Shown: positions 1 through 8,602 of the stretch, one piece after another
How positions within the stretch are numbered: position 1 is the stretch's first letter
Layout of the letters: each line of letters opens with the position of its first letter
Source: Herbaspirillum sp. SJZ107
Lineage (GTDB): Bacteria; Pseudomonadota; Gammaproteobacteria; Burkholderiales; Burkholderiaceae_D
Length of the DNA stretch: 64,000 nucleotides
NCBI RefSeq assembly: GCF_006715485.1
Contig: NZ_VFNH01000001.1
Coordinates: forward strand, 310,001 to 374,000
Reading direction: 5' to 3'
Position numbers and translations under genes: made by a program
The notes under the pieces: model-generated
Databases searched by the model: none
What the model was told of the DNA's origin: nothing
Seen by the model: the letters and a program-made list of their open reading frames with translations, nothing else

Positions 1-1
1 G

Positions 2-775
2 TGCGACACCACGCCGATGTATGCGACGCTGGCGAAATATCTCGATTTCGACCAGATCAACAATCCTGGCCACATGCGCATCGCGGTCACCGCCACCAGC
101 CTGCAGACCGGCGGGCCGACTACCTTCTCGAACCACCTGGAGCACAGCGCCCACCGCCATTCGCACAGCTTGCGCGCGGTGCAGCAGACCCTGACCCCGG
201 CCCACATCATGGCCAGCGGCGCCTTGCCGCCCGGCTTCGCGCCAGTGAAGATCGACGATTGCGCCTACTGGGACGGCGGCCTGTTCAGCAACACGCCGCT
301 CGACGCGCTGCTCAACCTGCTGCACCCTGACGAAATCGACAGCCTGCCGATCTTCACGATCGACCTGTTCGCCACCCGCAACCTGCCGCTGCCGCAAAAC
401 CTGCTCGACGTGCAGACGCGCACGCTGGCGCTGCAATACGAAAACCGCTTCTGGGCCGAGTACGGGGGCGAGGCGGGGCCGGTCGGCTTCGCGGACATGC
501 TCAAGCAGCTCGAGCGCGAGTTGCCGACAGACAGCGGCCTGCGCCAGGACCCTGCGACGCACCCGGACAACAAGGCAGCCTCGGCCTGGCACTGGCTGCA
601 GCGGCTGCGGGCGCTGGCCAATGTGGTCGTGATCGAAGGCGCGCCGGCCGCTGCGGGCGGTGACCACGACTTCTCGGCCTATGCGGTCAAGGCCGCCTAC
701 GAGGCCGGGCGCGCCGCGGCCGGGCGCTTCGCGCCGTCGGAAGTGCAGCAGCCGAAGCTGCGCGCCGTGGCCTGA
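2..775 (+). CDS. Patatin-like phospholipase, C-terminal part (5' truncated by window edge)
   Basis: The reading frame is open from base 2, so the N-terminus, including the GxSxG nucleophile, lies outside the window. The visible 257 residues carry the second half of a patatin fold: a segment ASGALPPGF followed by DGGLFSNTPL, where the Asp of DGG is the partner of the catalytic Ser in the patatin Ser-Asp dyad. Patatin-family enzymes hydrolyse acyl esters of phospholipids or glycerolipids. The protein ends in a hydrophilic tail without an anchor. No partner gene is visible to the left; an MFS gene follows after 80 bp on the same strand. The family call is good; the substrate is unknown. Confidence 0.8.
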   Translation, partial: CDTTPMYATLAKYLDFDQINNPGHMRIAVTATSLQTGGPTTFSNHLEHSAHRHSHSLRAVQQTLTPAHIMASGALPPGFAPVKIDDCAYWDGGLFSNTPLDALLNLLHPDEIDSLPIFTIDLFATRNLPLPQNLLDVQTRTLALQYENRFWAEYGGEAGPVGFADMLKQLERELPTDSGLRQDPATHPDNKAASAWHWLQRLRALANVVVIEGAPAAAGGDHDFSAYAVKAAYEAGRAAAGRFAPSEVQQPKLRAVA

Positions 776-855
776 GGCTTCAGGCCTGGCGCCTGTATGG
801 ACATGGGGGTCCTGATTGTCAGCTATGATCTGGCTGTAAAGAATCAGGATCCTCC

Positions 856-2067
856 ATGTCTTCCACTCGCATCGCCGCCGGCAGCGCGGCGTTCAAACGC
901 ATCAACCGCGCCATGGTCTTCGGCGGGTTTTCCACGTTTGCCCTGCTGTATTGCGTGCAGCCGCTGATGCCGCTGCTGGCCCATGATTTCGCCCTCAGCG
1001 CGGCCCAGAGCAGCCTGGTGCTGTCGCTCGCCACCGGCGCGCTGGCGGTGTCGCTGCTGGCCTCGAGCGTGCTGTCCGAGCGCTACGGCAGGAAGCCGCT
1101 GATGGCGGCCTCGATGTTCGCCGGCGGCATCCTGACCCTCATGGCGGCGTTTACCCACAGCTACGGCCAGCTGCTGGTCCTGCGCGGGCTGCTCGGCCTG
1201 CTGCTGGGCGGGATGCCGGCGCTGGCCATGGCTTACCTGAGCGAAGAGATCGACGGGCCGTCGCTCGGCCACTCGATGGGCCTGTACATCGGCGGCAGCG
1301 CCTTCGGCGGCATGGCGGGGCGGGTGCTGTCTTCCTTCATCAGCGATTTCTGGGACTGGCGCATCGCGATCGGCACCATGGGCGTGGCCGGGCTGTACGC
1401 GGCCTGGGAATTCAACCGCAGCCTGCCGGCCTCGACCAATTGGAAGCCGGGGCAGGGCGGCTGGCGCGCGCTGGTCGGCGGCACCCGCAAGCACCTGGGC
1501 GACCAGGGTTTGCCCTGGCTGTTCACGCTGTCCTTCCTGCTGATGGGGACCTTCGTCAGCATGTACAACTACATCGGCTACCGCCTGCTGGGAGCGGACT
1601 TCGGCCTGCGCCAGAGTGCGGTCGGGGCATTGTCCGTGCTCTACCTGCTGGGTATCTTCAGTTCGGTCTGGGCCGGCAAGCTGGCCGACCGCCTGGGCCG
1701 GCGCAACGTGCTGTGGATGGTGATGCTGGCGATGCTGGCCGGCCTGCTGCTGACGCTGTCGAATGCGCTGGCCGCGATCGTGGCCGGCATGGGTCTGTTC
1801 ACCTTCGGCTTCTTTGCCTCGCACTCGGTGGCCAGCAGCTGGGTCGGGCGGCGCGCGCGGCCGCCACAGGCGCTGGCTTCGGCCCTGTACCTGTTCTTCT
1901 ATTACCTGGGATCGAGCGTGGTCGGCTGGCTGGCCGGCGTGGTCTGGGGCCATGCCGGCTGGGGCGGGGTGGTGGCGCTGCTGGGCGCCGTGCTGGCCGG
2001 CGCCGTGGCCGTGGCCCTGCGCCTGCGCGGGCTGGCGCCGTTGCCGGCGCCGGCACCGACTACTTGA
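856..2067 (+). CDS. Major facilitator superfamily transporter, YnfM-like
   Basis: A 403-residue protein of about twelve hydrophobic helices, typical MFS length. The loop between helices 2 and 3 has SERYGRKPLM and the equivalent loop of the second half has LADRLGRRNVL, the two copies of the MFS signature expected from the internal duplication. An inner-membrane proton-driven efflux or uptake role follows from the family; the substrate cannot be read from sequence. The resemblance to the YnfM/arabinose-efflux branch is from general sequence character. The 3' end overlaps the convergent peptidase gene by 8 bp. Confidence 0.88.
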   Translation: MSSTRIAAGSAAFKRINRAMVFGGFSTFALLYCVQPLMPLLAHDFALSAAQSSLVLSLATGALAVSLLASSVLSERYGRKPLMAASMFAGGILTLMAAFTHSYGQLLVLRGLLGLLLGGMPALAMAYLSEEIDGPSLGHSMGLYIGGSAFGGMAGRVLSSFISDFWDWRIAIGTMGVAGLYAAWEFNRSLPASTNWKPGQGGWRALVGGTRKHLGDQGLPWLFTLSFLLMGTFVSMYNYIGYRLLGADFGLRQSAVGALSVLYLLGIFSSVWAGKLADRLGRRNVLWMVMLAMLAGLLLTLSNALAAIVAGMGLFTFGFFASHSVASSWVGRRARPPQALASALYLFFYYLGSSVVGWLAGVVWGHAGWGGVVALLGAVLAGAVAVALRLRGLAPLPAPAPTT

Positions 2068-3508
2068 GCTTCTTCGCCGCTTCCAGGTACTTGGCCGCGT
2101 TCGGTACCGCGCTCCAGGCCGGCGCCTTGCCGCTGTTGGCGATGTCCAGCAGGCCGAGCGCTACCATGCGGTCGATGCGCGCCATGTTCTCGTAGTCGAT
2201 CTTGTCCCAGTCGTCGTCCTTGCCGTGGTAGTCCGGGAACTCGTAGGCGACCGACAGCGTGTGCGCGGGAACGCCGGCGTCGGCCAGTGACTGGTTGTCG
2301 CTCTGGGCAAAATAACGGTCGCTGTTCACCGGGTGCTTGACCAGCTTGACGCCCACCTTTTTGCCGGCGCGCTGCAGCGTGGCCGAGATGCTGGTGTAGT
2401 CGAAACCGGTCAGGTTGGCGGCATTCACGCGCGCGCCTTCGCTGTCGTCGGTACGGCCGATCTGTTCCAGGTTGATGTCGGCCACCGTGTCCTTGATCGG
2501 GAACACCGGGTGCTTGCCGTAATAGCGCGAACCGACCAGGCCCAGCTCTTCGCCGAAGAAGGTCATGAACACGATGCTGCGCCTGGGCCGCGTCTTCTGC
2601 GCCGCCAGGCTGGAAGCGATCTCGATGACCGACACGGTGCCGCTGCCGTCGTCGTTGGCGCCGTTGTAGATGTCGCCGTTGCGGATGCCGAGGTGGTCGT
2701 AGTGCGAGGTCAGCATCACGTAGGTGTCCTTCAGCTTCGGATCCGAACCGCGCAGCACGCCGACCACGTTGCGCAGCTTGACCGCGCGCTCGACCGGGCC
2801 GGGCACGTTCAGCGTCACCGTGGCGTTTCCTGCGCTGAGGGCTGCCGCGGCCGGGGCATCGTACAGTACCACGCTGCGCATGGCGTCGCGCGGACGCGGC
2901 GGGCCTTCTTCCACCAGCCAGCCGTTGGCGGCGCTGCCCTGGGTGCGGCTGCCGTCGACCAGCACCAGCAGCGCCGGCTTGCCGGTGAACTTGCGCAGGT
3001 CTTCATAGGCCGCGCGGCGGTCGGCCGGCATGCTCAAGACCAGCAGCTTGCCGTCGGCGCGCGCCGCATCCTTCATCGCCTCAAGCCAGGGCATGGTCAC
3101 CACCGCAGCATCCTTGAGGCTGACCGCTTCGCGCACGCGCAGGTCGACCGCGCTGGCCGGCACGCTCAAGGTCTTGCCGCCGGCCTGCACGGTGAAGGCG
3201 AACTGGCTCATGTCGCGCTCGGCGTACTTCCAGTCCGAGACCTGGAAATAGCCGTCGTTGCCGGCCGGTTCCAGGCCGGCGCGGCGGAACTGGGCCGCGA
3301 TGTACTCGGCCGCCAGGTCCTGGCCGCGCGAGGGCGTGGCGCGGCCTTCGAGCAGGTCGGAGGCGAGGAAGGACAGGTGGCCGCGCAGCGACTGGGCGCT
3401 GATGCGCGCGCTCACCGGGTCGGCGGACTGGGCGCCGGCGCCGTTGGAGGCCAGCAAGACGATGGACACTGCGGCGGCAGCGGGAAGGGAAGCGGCGCGA
3501 AAACGCAT
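2060..3508 (-). CDS. Exported M28-family metallopeptidase
   Basis: A 482-residue zinc aminopeptidase-like protein. The start at 3508 opens directly on an Arg-containing signal peptide ending GAGAQS; the frame stays open upstream but that extension is not signal-like. Conserved M28 blocks are in order: SHYDH (first metal His), NGANDDGSG (bridging Asp), GEELGL (catalytic Glu pair), DINLEQIGR (metal Asp) and the late segment VPAHTLS with a His. A region between the signal peptide and the catalytic half could be a PA-like insert. M28 enzymes remove N-terminal residues from peptides; export suggests periplasmic or extracellular peptide use. It is convergent with the MFS gene, overlapping by 8 bp. 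Confidence 0.88.
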   Translation of the reverse strand: MRFRAASLPAAAAVSIVLLASNGAGAQSADPVSARISAQSLRGHLSFLASDLLEGRATPSRGQDLAAEYIAAQFRRAGLEPAGNDGYFQVSDWKYAERDMSQFAFTVQAGGKTLSVPASAVDLRVREAVSLKDAAVVTMPWLEAMKDAARADGKLLVLSMPADRRAAYEDLRKFTGKPALLVLVDGSRTQGSAANGWLVEEGPPRPRDAMRSVVLYDAPAAAALSAGNATVTLNVPGPVERAVKLRNVVGVLRGSDPKLKDTYVMLTSHYDHLGIRNGDIYNGANDDGSGTVSVIEIASSLAAQKTRPRRSIVFMTFFGEELGLVGSRYYGKHPVFPIKDTVADINLEQIGRTDDSEGARVNAANLTGFDYTSISATLQRAGKKVGVKLVKHPVNSDRYFAQSDNQSLADAGVPAHTLSVAYEFPDYHGKDDDWDKIDYENMARIDRMVALGLLDIANSGKAPAWSAVPNAAKYLEAAKKLK

Positions 3509-3752
3509 GCGTGACTTTCGTGATCGAAAAAGAAAGGCACTATTGCATGACGGGTATTCCTGGTCAATATGCAGCCTGCAAGGTGCTGATTTTGCTGTCA
3601 ATTTCGGCAAATTTCGGTCAATTTACTGCAGAGTTAGCGCATCTGGGCGGCCGGAACGTGCGCCACCATCCCGCTGACCGGACTACCATATGCCCTCGCT
3701 AACTCGCACCGCACCGATGCGAATGAGTCCAACCCAACGCAAGGAGAACGTC

Positions 3753-4079
3753 ATGTTGCAAGCAAACGAAATCCAGCAGCGATTCACTCATATTCAGCAA
3801 ACCATCGGCGAAGCCGAACAGGCCTGCCAATCGTCGCAAGACGCGCCGAACGAAATCCGCGACTGCATCAAGAAGCTGTCGCAGGAAGCCCAGCAGGCCA
3901 AGAGCGTGATGCAGTCGAACGACCAGCAGCGCGTGATCGAATGCGTCGACCGCCTGGAAGACATGGGCGACGAAGCCAAGCGTATCAGCCGCAGCCTGCC
4001 GCAGATGCCGGCCCACCTGGAAGCCGCCGTCAGCCGCGTCCACGCGGAACTGTCGGACCTGAAGCACAAGCTGCACTGA
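3753..4079 (+). CDS. Small helical protein of unknown function
   Basis: A 108-residue, charged, Gln-rich, almost wholly helical protein with no signal peptide or membrane segment; heptad-like spacing suggests a coiled-coil or helical bundle. The start at 3753 is fixed by AAGGAG at 3741-3746 with a 6-nt spacer; a longer frame from 3690 lacks such a site. It carries two Cys (in QACQSS and RDCIKK) and a third in IECVDR. I do not recognise a named family. It stands alone between the M28 gene (divergent) and the convergent MORN gene. Confidence 0.75.
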   Translation: MLQANEIQQRFTHIQQTIGEAEQACQSSQDAPNEIRDCIKKLSQEAQQAKSVMQSNDQQRVIECVDRLEDMGDEAKRISRSLPQMPAHLEAAVSRVHAELSDLKHKLH

Positions 4080-4091
4080 TCGACGCCAGCG

Positions 4092-4111
4092 GGCCCGCCT
4101 GCCGGTGGGCC
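4092..4111. terminator. GC-rich hairpin between convergent genes
   Basis: GGCCCGCC and GGTGGGCC pair over 8 bp (one G-U) around a TGCC loop, between two converging genes and touching the stop codon of the leftward one. There is no T-run on either side, so it is at best a weak bidirectional terminator. Confidence 0.35.
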
Positions 4112-5178
4112 TAATGTCCTGTGGTGAAGGACGTCCTGTAGGGATACATCATCTGGCACGGCTGCCCGCCACACACGGCCGGCTTGTACTTCAGCTTGCC
4201 GGCCGCTACCGAAATCGCCTTCCTCGCGTCGGCGTTCTCCAGGCCGATCGCCGTCACGCTGACCGGTTTGCCATCCGTCCCCACCAGCACGTACACTGAA
4301 ATGACGCCCTGCACCTGCTGGCGCGTCACGCTGATGATGCGCTGTGTCGTCCGCATAAATTCCTCCGGGCCCTCGAGCGGATAAGGCGGTTCGTCGCCCG
4401 GCGCCAGCGCCGGGAACCAGCTCTTGACGGTAGCCTGTTGGTCGGCCGACAGCTTGTCGTAGGGCAGGCTGGGCGGCACCGAAATGTTGGTCACGATGTC
4501 ATCCCGGAACTGGGTATGCAGGGCGTCTGTCTTGAGCGTGTAGCTGGCCTTGGCGATTGGCTCCGCCGGCTGCCCCGGCACCACGCCGTCGGTCACGGCC
4601 AGTTCACGTCCCGGGGGACCGGCGAACACCATCTTCCCTTTGCCGCTCGGCTCGTCCTTCTTCCAGCCACCCTCGTAGCGTCCGCCGACGATGTAGTGGA
4701 GCACGCCGGTGCCCTCACGTTTGCCGTCCTTCCACTCGCCCTGGTAGCGGTCGCCGTTCGGGTACTTCGCCTCGCCGGTGCCGTTGCGCTCGCCCATGCG
4801 CATGCCGCCTTCGTAAGTGGGACCGCCGGCCAGGCGCAGGTAGCCGAAGCCATCCGGCAGGCCATTCCGGAAGGTGCCGATGTAGACGCCGCCATCCGGA
4901 AAGTCCAGCTTGGCGTCGCCCGCCACCTGGCCGGCCGCCATCGTGGCTTCCAGCCTGTATGCCTTGCCGATCTCGTCGCGCCAGGCCAGCACGCCGTCGC
5001 CGTCGGCGAAGCCGGCCTTGCAGTTGCCCTTCCAGGTGGCGGCCCCCATCGGCGCAGGCTGGACCGGGGCGAAGCGGCAATCGACGGCACCGGCGAGAAG
5101 CGGCGCCTCCTGGGCCAGGGCGGGGTGGCAGGCAGCGCTGCCGGCTACAAGGGCGAGCAACAGCTTGGACAGCTTCAT
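4111..5178 (-). CDS. Exported MORN-repeat protein with TonB-like C-terminal domain
   Basis: A 355-residue protein. GAGGAG at 5184-5189 sits 5 nt from the ATG at 5178. It begins with a Sec signal peptide ending HPALAQ, then a short Cys-containing domain, then about four MORN-type repeats at roughly residues 90-180 (for example YIGTFRNGLPDGFGYL and YQGEWKDGKREGTGVL). The last 90 residues resemble the TonB C-terminal fold (VYVLVGTDGKPVSVTAIG, then GKLKYKPA) with a Cys pair in VCGGQPC. MORN repeats bind membranes or proteins, and TonB_C domains often contact envelope partners. An envelope structural or sensing role is an inference; no enzyme motif is seen. Confidence 0.75.
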   Translation of the reverse strand: MKLSKLLLALVAGSAACHPALAQEAPLLAGAVDCRFAPVQPAPMGAATWKGNCKAGFADGDGVLAWRDEIGKAYRLEATMAAGQVAGDAKLDFPDGGVYIGTFRNGLPDGFGYLRLAGGPTYEGGMRMGERNGTGEAKYPNGDRYQGEWKDGKREGTGVLHYIVGGRYEGGWKKDEPSGKGKMVFAGPPGRELAVTDGVVPGQPAEPIAKASYTLKTDALHTQFRDDIVTNISVPPSLPYDKLSADQQATVKSWFPALAPGDEPPYPLEGPEEFMRTTQRIISVTRQQVQGVISVYVLVGTDGKPVSVTAIGLENADARKAISVAAGKLKYKPAVCGGQPCQMMYPYRTSFTTGH

Positions 5179-5201
5179 CGGCACTCCTCGGATGGGTGGA
5201 T

Positions 5202-6446
5202 TTACAGGACGCCCTGCGCGCGCAGGGCAGCGATCTCTTCGCGACTCTTGCCGAGCAACCCGGCCAGCACCTCGTCGGTATGCTGTCCGAGCACGGGCGG
5301 AGCGGCGTCGCCCGTAGCCGGCGTGCCCGAGAGCTTCATCGGGCTGCGCACCAGCTTCACGCTGCCGGCCAGCGGGTGGTCCAGTTCGATGGCCATGGCG
5401 CGCGCCTGTACCTGCGGGTCGGCGAACACCTCGTCCAGGTTGTTGATCGGCCCGCAAGGCACGCCGGCCGCTTCCAGCAGGGCGATCCATTCGGCGCGCG
5501 TCCTGGTCGCCACCATGGCGTCGAGCAGCGGCACCAGCAGGTCGCGGTGCTTCACGCGCAGCGGATTGGTGGCGAAGCGCTCGTCCCGCGCCAGCTCGGG
5601 ATGGCCGCCGGCCTCGACGAACTTGCGGTACTGGCCGTCGTTGCCGGCGGTGACGATGATGTGGCCGTCGCTGCAGGCAAAGGTCTGGTAGGGCACGATG
5701 TTGGCGTGGGCATTGCCCCAGCGTTGCGGACGCTGGCCGCTGTTCAGGTAATTGCTGCCGACGTTGGCCAGCATCGCGACCTGGGTGTCGAGCAGCGCCA
5801 TGTCGATGTGCTGGCCTTCGCCGGTACGGTCGCGGTGGGTCAGCGCGGCCAGCACGGCGACGGTCGCGTACATACCGGTCATGATGTCGGTGAGGGCCAC
5901 GCCGGCCTTTTGCGGTCCGCCGCCCGGCAGCCCGTCGCGCTCGCCGGTGATCGACATCAGTCCGCCCATGCCCTGGACCAGGAAGTCGTAGCCGGCACGG
6001 TGGGCATAGGGGCCGTCCTGGCCGAAACCGGTGATCGAGCAGTAGACCAGGTCCGGCTTGATCGCTCTCAAGCTGGCGTAATCGAGGCCGTAGCGCACCA
6101 GGTGCCCGACCTTGAAGTTTTCCAGCACCACGTCGCAGTGCAGCACCAGTTCGCGCAGCAGCGCCTGGCCGGCCGCGCTGGCGATATCGACGGTCACCGA
6201 GCGCTTGCCGCGATTCGCCGACAGATAATAGGCGGCTTCGGAGGTCGGCTTGCCGCCGGCGTCGGGCGCGTAGGGCGGGCCCCAGGCGCGGGTGTCGTCG
6301 CCGGTGCCGGGACGCTCGATCTTGATCACGTCGGCGCCGAGGTCGGCCAGGTTCTGCGCGCACCAAGGGCCGGCCAGCACGCGCGACAGGTCGAGCACGC
6401 GGATGTGGCCGAGCGCCTTGGGCGCGGCATTGTTCATGGATGGCAT
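5202..6446 (-). CDS. CaiB/BaiF (class III) CoA-transferase
   Basis: A 414-residue cytoplasmic CoA-transferase of standard family length. The N-terminal block IRVLDLSRVLAGPWCAQNLADLGADVIKIE is diagnostic, and the catalytic Asp aligned with Asp169 of formyl-CoA transferase is D187 in VALTDIMTG. Class III enzymes move CoA between carboxylic acids through an aspartyl-CoA thioester; the substrate pair is not deducible. Dicarboxylate activation, such as glutarate, is one family option but no glutaryl-CoA dehydrogenase is adjacent. Start chosen at 6446; a second ATG at 6437 is possible. The MORN gene follows 23 bp downstream on the same strand. Confidence 0.9.
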   Translation of the reverse strand: MPSMNNAAPKALGHIRVLDLSRVLAGPWCAQNLADLGADVIKIERPGTGDDTRAWGPPYAPDAGGKPTSEAAYYLSANRGKRSVTVDIASAAGQALLRELVLHCDVVLENFKVGHLVRYGLDYASLRAIKPDLVYCSITGFGQDGPYAHRAGYDFLVQGMGGLMSITGERDGLPGGGPQKAGVALTDIMTGMYATVAVLAALTHRDRTGEGQHIDMALLDTQVAMLANVGSNYLNSGQRPQRWGNAHANIVPYQTFACSDGHIIVTAGNDGQYRKFVEAGGHPELARDERFATNPLRVKHRDLLVPLLDAMVATRTRAEWIALLEAAGVPCGPINNLDEVFADPQVQARAMAIELDHPLAGSVKLVRSPMKLSGTPATGDAAPPVLGQHTDEVLAGLLGKSREEIAALRAQGVL

Positions 6447-6486
6447 GCGGTCCCCGTTATCATTCGGTTATTGTCGAGAGATTATA

Positions 6487-6536
6487 GCCGGGCCGCCGGG
6501 CCGCCGGGCCGCCGGGGCCGCCGGGCCGCCGGGGCC
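6487..6536. repeat. Six tandem 8-9 bp GCCGGG(G)CC units
   Basis: Six head-to-tail units of GCCGGGCC or GCCGGGGCC fill the short gap between the antiporter stop codon and the CoA-transferase start. The units are largely self-complementary, so strong secondary structure and replication slippage are expected. Confidence 0.85.
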
Positions 6537-6550
6537 TGCCGCCGCGGGCG

Positions 6551-8356
6551 CTAGGCGCCTTGCCGGCGGGAGCCCGGCTTGTGCGGCGTCGCCTGCAGCA
6601 ACGCCGCTTCGAAGGCATCGCGCTCGTCGTCGACGATGCGGTCGACCATGCCCTCGTCGAGCCCCATCGCTTCCAGCACGAAGGCGGACAGCTGCAGGCT
6701 GGCTTCGAGCGTCTCCGGCACCACCACGCTGGCGCCGGCCTGCTTCAGGATGCGCGCATGGCGCTCGTCGCGCGAGCGCACGAACAGGCGCGCCTGCGGG
6801 AATTCGCGGCGGATCCCGCGCACCGCCTGCAGCGCCGAATTCGGATGGTCCATGGTCAGCACGATCGCCGGCGCTTCGTCCGCATGCACGCGCCGCAGCA
6901 GCTCGGGCCGGGCCGCATTGCCGAACCAGACCGGCACGCCGTCGGCATGCAGCTGCGAGACCAGCCGCGCATCGTTTTCGAAGGCGACATACGGGATGCC
7001 CTGGGCCGCCAGCAGCTTGGCCAGCTGCTGGCCGACGCGGCCGAAGCCGGCGATGATCACGCGCCCGCGCACCGAATTTTCCAACTGCGCCAGTTCGGCG
7101 TCGTCGGCCTGCGCCTGGCGGGCACGCGTGCGCGCCTCCCAGGCGTCGCCGATGCCGCGTCCCAGTTTCGCCAGCAGCGGCGTGACGAACAGCGACAGGC
7201 CCACCGCCAGCATCACGCGTGCGCCCAGCGCGCCGTCCAGCAGTCTGGCGCCGATCGCGTAGCCGATCACGATGAAGGCGAATTCGCCGCCCTGGCCGAG
7301 CAGCAGGCCGCCTTCCAGCGCGCGGCCCCAGGACAAACCGCCCAGGCGCAGCAGCGGCGCGATCACGCAGGTCTTCAGTAGCACCAGCAGCGCCACCGCG
7401 GCGCCCAGCCACAGCGGCGCCTGCACGATCTGCAGCGCATCCATGCCCATCCCGACCGTCATGAAGAACAGGCCCATGAGCAGGCCCTTGAACGGCTCGA
7501 CCATCAGCTCGACCTCGTGCTTGAATTCGGTCTCGGCCAGCAGCAGGCCGGCGATCAGCGCGCCCAGCGCCATCGACAGGCCGGCCAGGAACGACAGCCC
7601 GGCGATGCCGAAGGTGGACAGCAGGATCAGCGCCATGAACACGTCCGGCTGGCGGTGGCGCGCAAAGGCGCGGAACAGCGGGTGCACGACGCGCCCGCCG
7701 ATCAGGTAGATCACGGCGATGGCGAGCGCCGCCTTGGCCATCGCACCCAGCGCCACCCATAACACGCCATTGCCCGAGCCCGCAGTGCTCCTGTTATCGA
7801 GGGCACCGATCAGGATCAGGATCGGCACCACCGCCAGGTCCTGCAGCATCAGCAGCGCGAACGCGGCCTGGCCCAGCGGCGTGCCGGTGGCCTGGCGTTC
7901 GGACAGCAGCTGCATCACCACCGCGGTCGAGGACAGCGACAGCACCAGGCCCAGCACCAGCGCCGCATCGGCGTTCTGCCCGAGCAGCAGCCACACCGCG
8001 CCGCCGAGCAGGGCGCTGCACAGCACCACCTGGGCGCTGCCGATGCCGAACACCCAGCGCCGCATCGCCCACAGGCGCGCCGCCGACAGCTCGAGCCCGA
8101 TCATGAACATCAGGAACAGCACGCCCAGCTCGGCCAGCATGGCGACGTTGTCGTTGTTGGGGAAGGTGAGCCAGCCCAGCCAGCCGACCTCGGCCGCCAT
8201 GCGCCCCAGGCCGAAGGGACCGAACAGGGCGCCGGCAGCGAGGAAGCCGAGGACCTGGTTGATGCGCAGGCGCTGGAGCAGCGGGATCAGGATGCCGGCG
8301 AGGGCGAGGAACAGGAGGATTTCCCGCAGAAAGGGAAGGGCGTGTTGCTCTTGCAC
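6551..8356 (-). CDS. CPA2-family cation:proton antiporter, KefB/KefC type
   Basis: About twelve membrane helices (residues 1-390) form a Na+/H+-exchanger domain, followed near residue 431 by a Rossmann-fold RCK/TrkA-N domain starting GRVIIAGFGRVG. This architecture belongs to K+ efflux antiporters of the KefB/KefC type, which protect against electrophiles and acid or alkali stress. A GTG at 8356 with AAGG 7 nt upstream gives 601 residues, matching the usual length. The frame is open up to 8497, but the extra AT-rich stretch encodes nothing transporter-like, so I prefer GTG. No KefF/KefG-type ancillary flavoprotein is adjacent. Divergent from the acyltransferase. Confidence 0.88.
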   Translation of the reverse strand: MQEQHALPFLREILLFLALAGILIPLLQRLRINQVLGFLAAGALFGPFGLGRMAAEVGWLGWLTFPNNDNVAMLAELGVLFLMFMIGLELSAARLWAMRRWVFGIGSAQVVLCSALLGGAVWLLLGQNADAALVLGLVLSLSSTAVVMQLLSERQATGTPLGQAAFALLMLQDLAVVPILILIGALDNRSTAGSGNGVLWVALGAMAKAALAIAVIYLIGGRVVHPLFRAFARHRQPDVFMALILLSTFGIAGLSFLAGLSMALGALIAGLLLAETEFKHEVELMVEPFKGLLMGLFFMTVGMGMDALQIVQAPLWLGAAVALLVLLKTCVIAPLLRLGGLSWGRALEGGLLLGQGGEFAFIVIGYAIGARLLDGALGARVMLAVGLSLFVTPLLAKLGRGIGDAWEARTRARQAQADDAELAQLENSVRGRVIIAGFGRVGQQLAKLLAAQGIPYVAFENDARLVSQLHADGVPVWFGNAARPELLRRVHADEAPAIVLTMDHPNSALQAVRGIRREFPQARLFVRSRDERHARILKQAGASVVVPETLEASLQLSAFVLEAMGLDEGMVDRIVDDERDAFEAALLQATPHKPGSRRQGA

Positions 8357-8482
8357 GGAGAAGCCTTGAAGAAGCGAAGTGGAAGGATGACCCAGGCCGG
8401 CGGCGGCAGCATGCCGAAGGCCTAACGTGTCGACATTATTTACAGTGCATACATGGCAATTTTCTGGAAACACTGCTATGTG

Positions 8483-8498
8483 TTTGTTATCTAACAAA
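8483..8498. promoter_or_regulatory. Operator-like inverted repeat in divergent promoter region
   Basis: TTTGTTA and TAACAAA form a perfect 7-bp inverted repeat with a 2-bp centre. It lies in the unusually AT-rich gap between the antiporter and the acyltransferase genes, a natural position for a shared regulator site. No matching regulator gene is nearby. Confidence 0.4.
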
Positions 8499-8602
8499 AA
8501 TTATATTTTGGCATGTTTTTTGCTCTACTTGAACAATTCCATTTTTGGCAATTTTCCGCCGGAACAAAGTCAGTTCCGAACCATAAAATTACTTACCAAA
8601 GA

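Noticed and set aside
4557..6554. Very long open frame on the plus strand opposite the MORN and CoA-transferase genes
   Set aside because: It is antisense to two well-supported genes, spans both and their gap, and its Arg/His/Pro-rich translation has no domain. GC-rich codon bias opens such frames.
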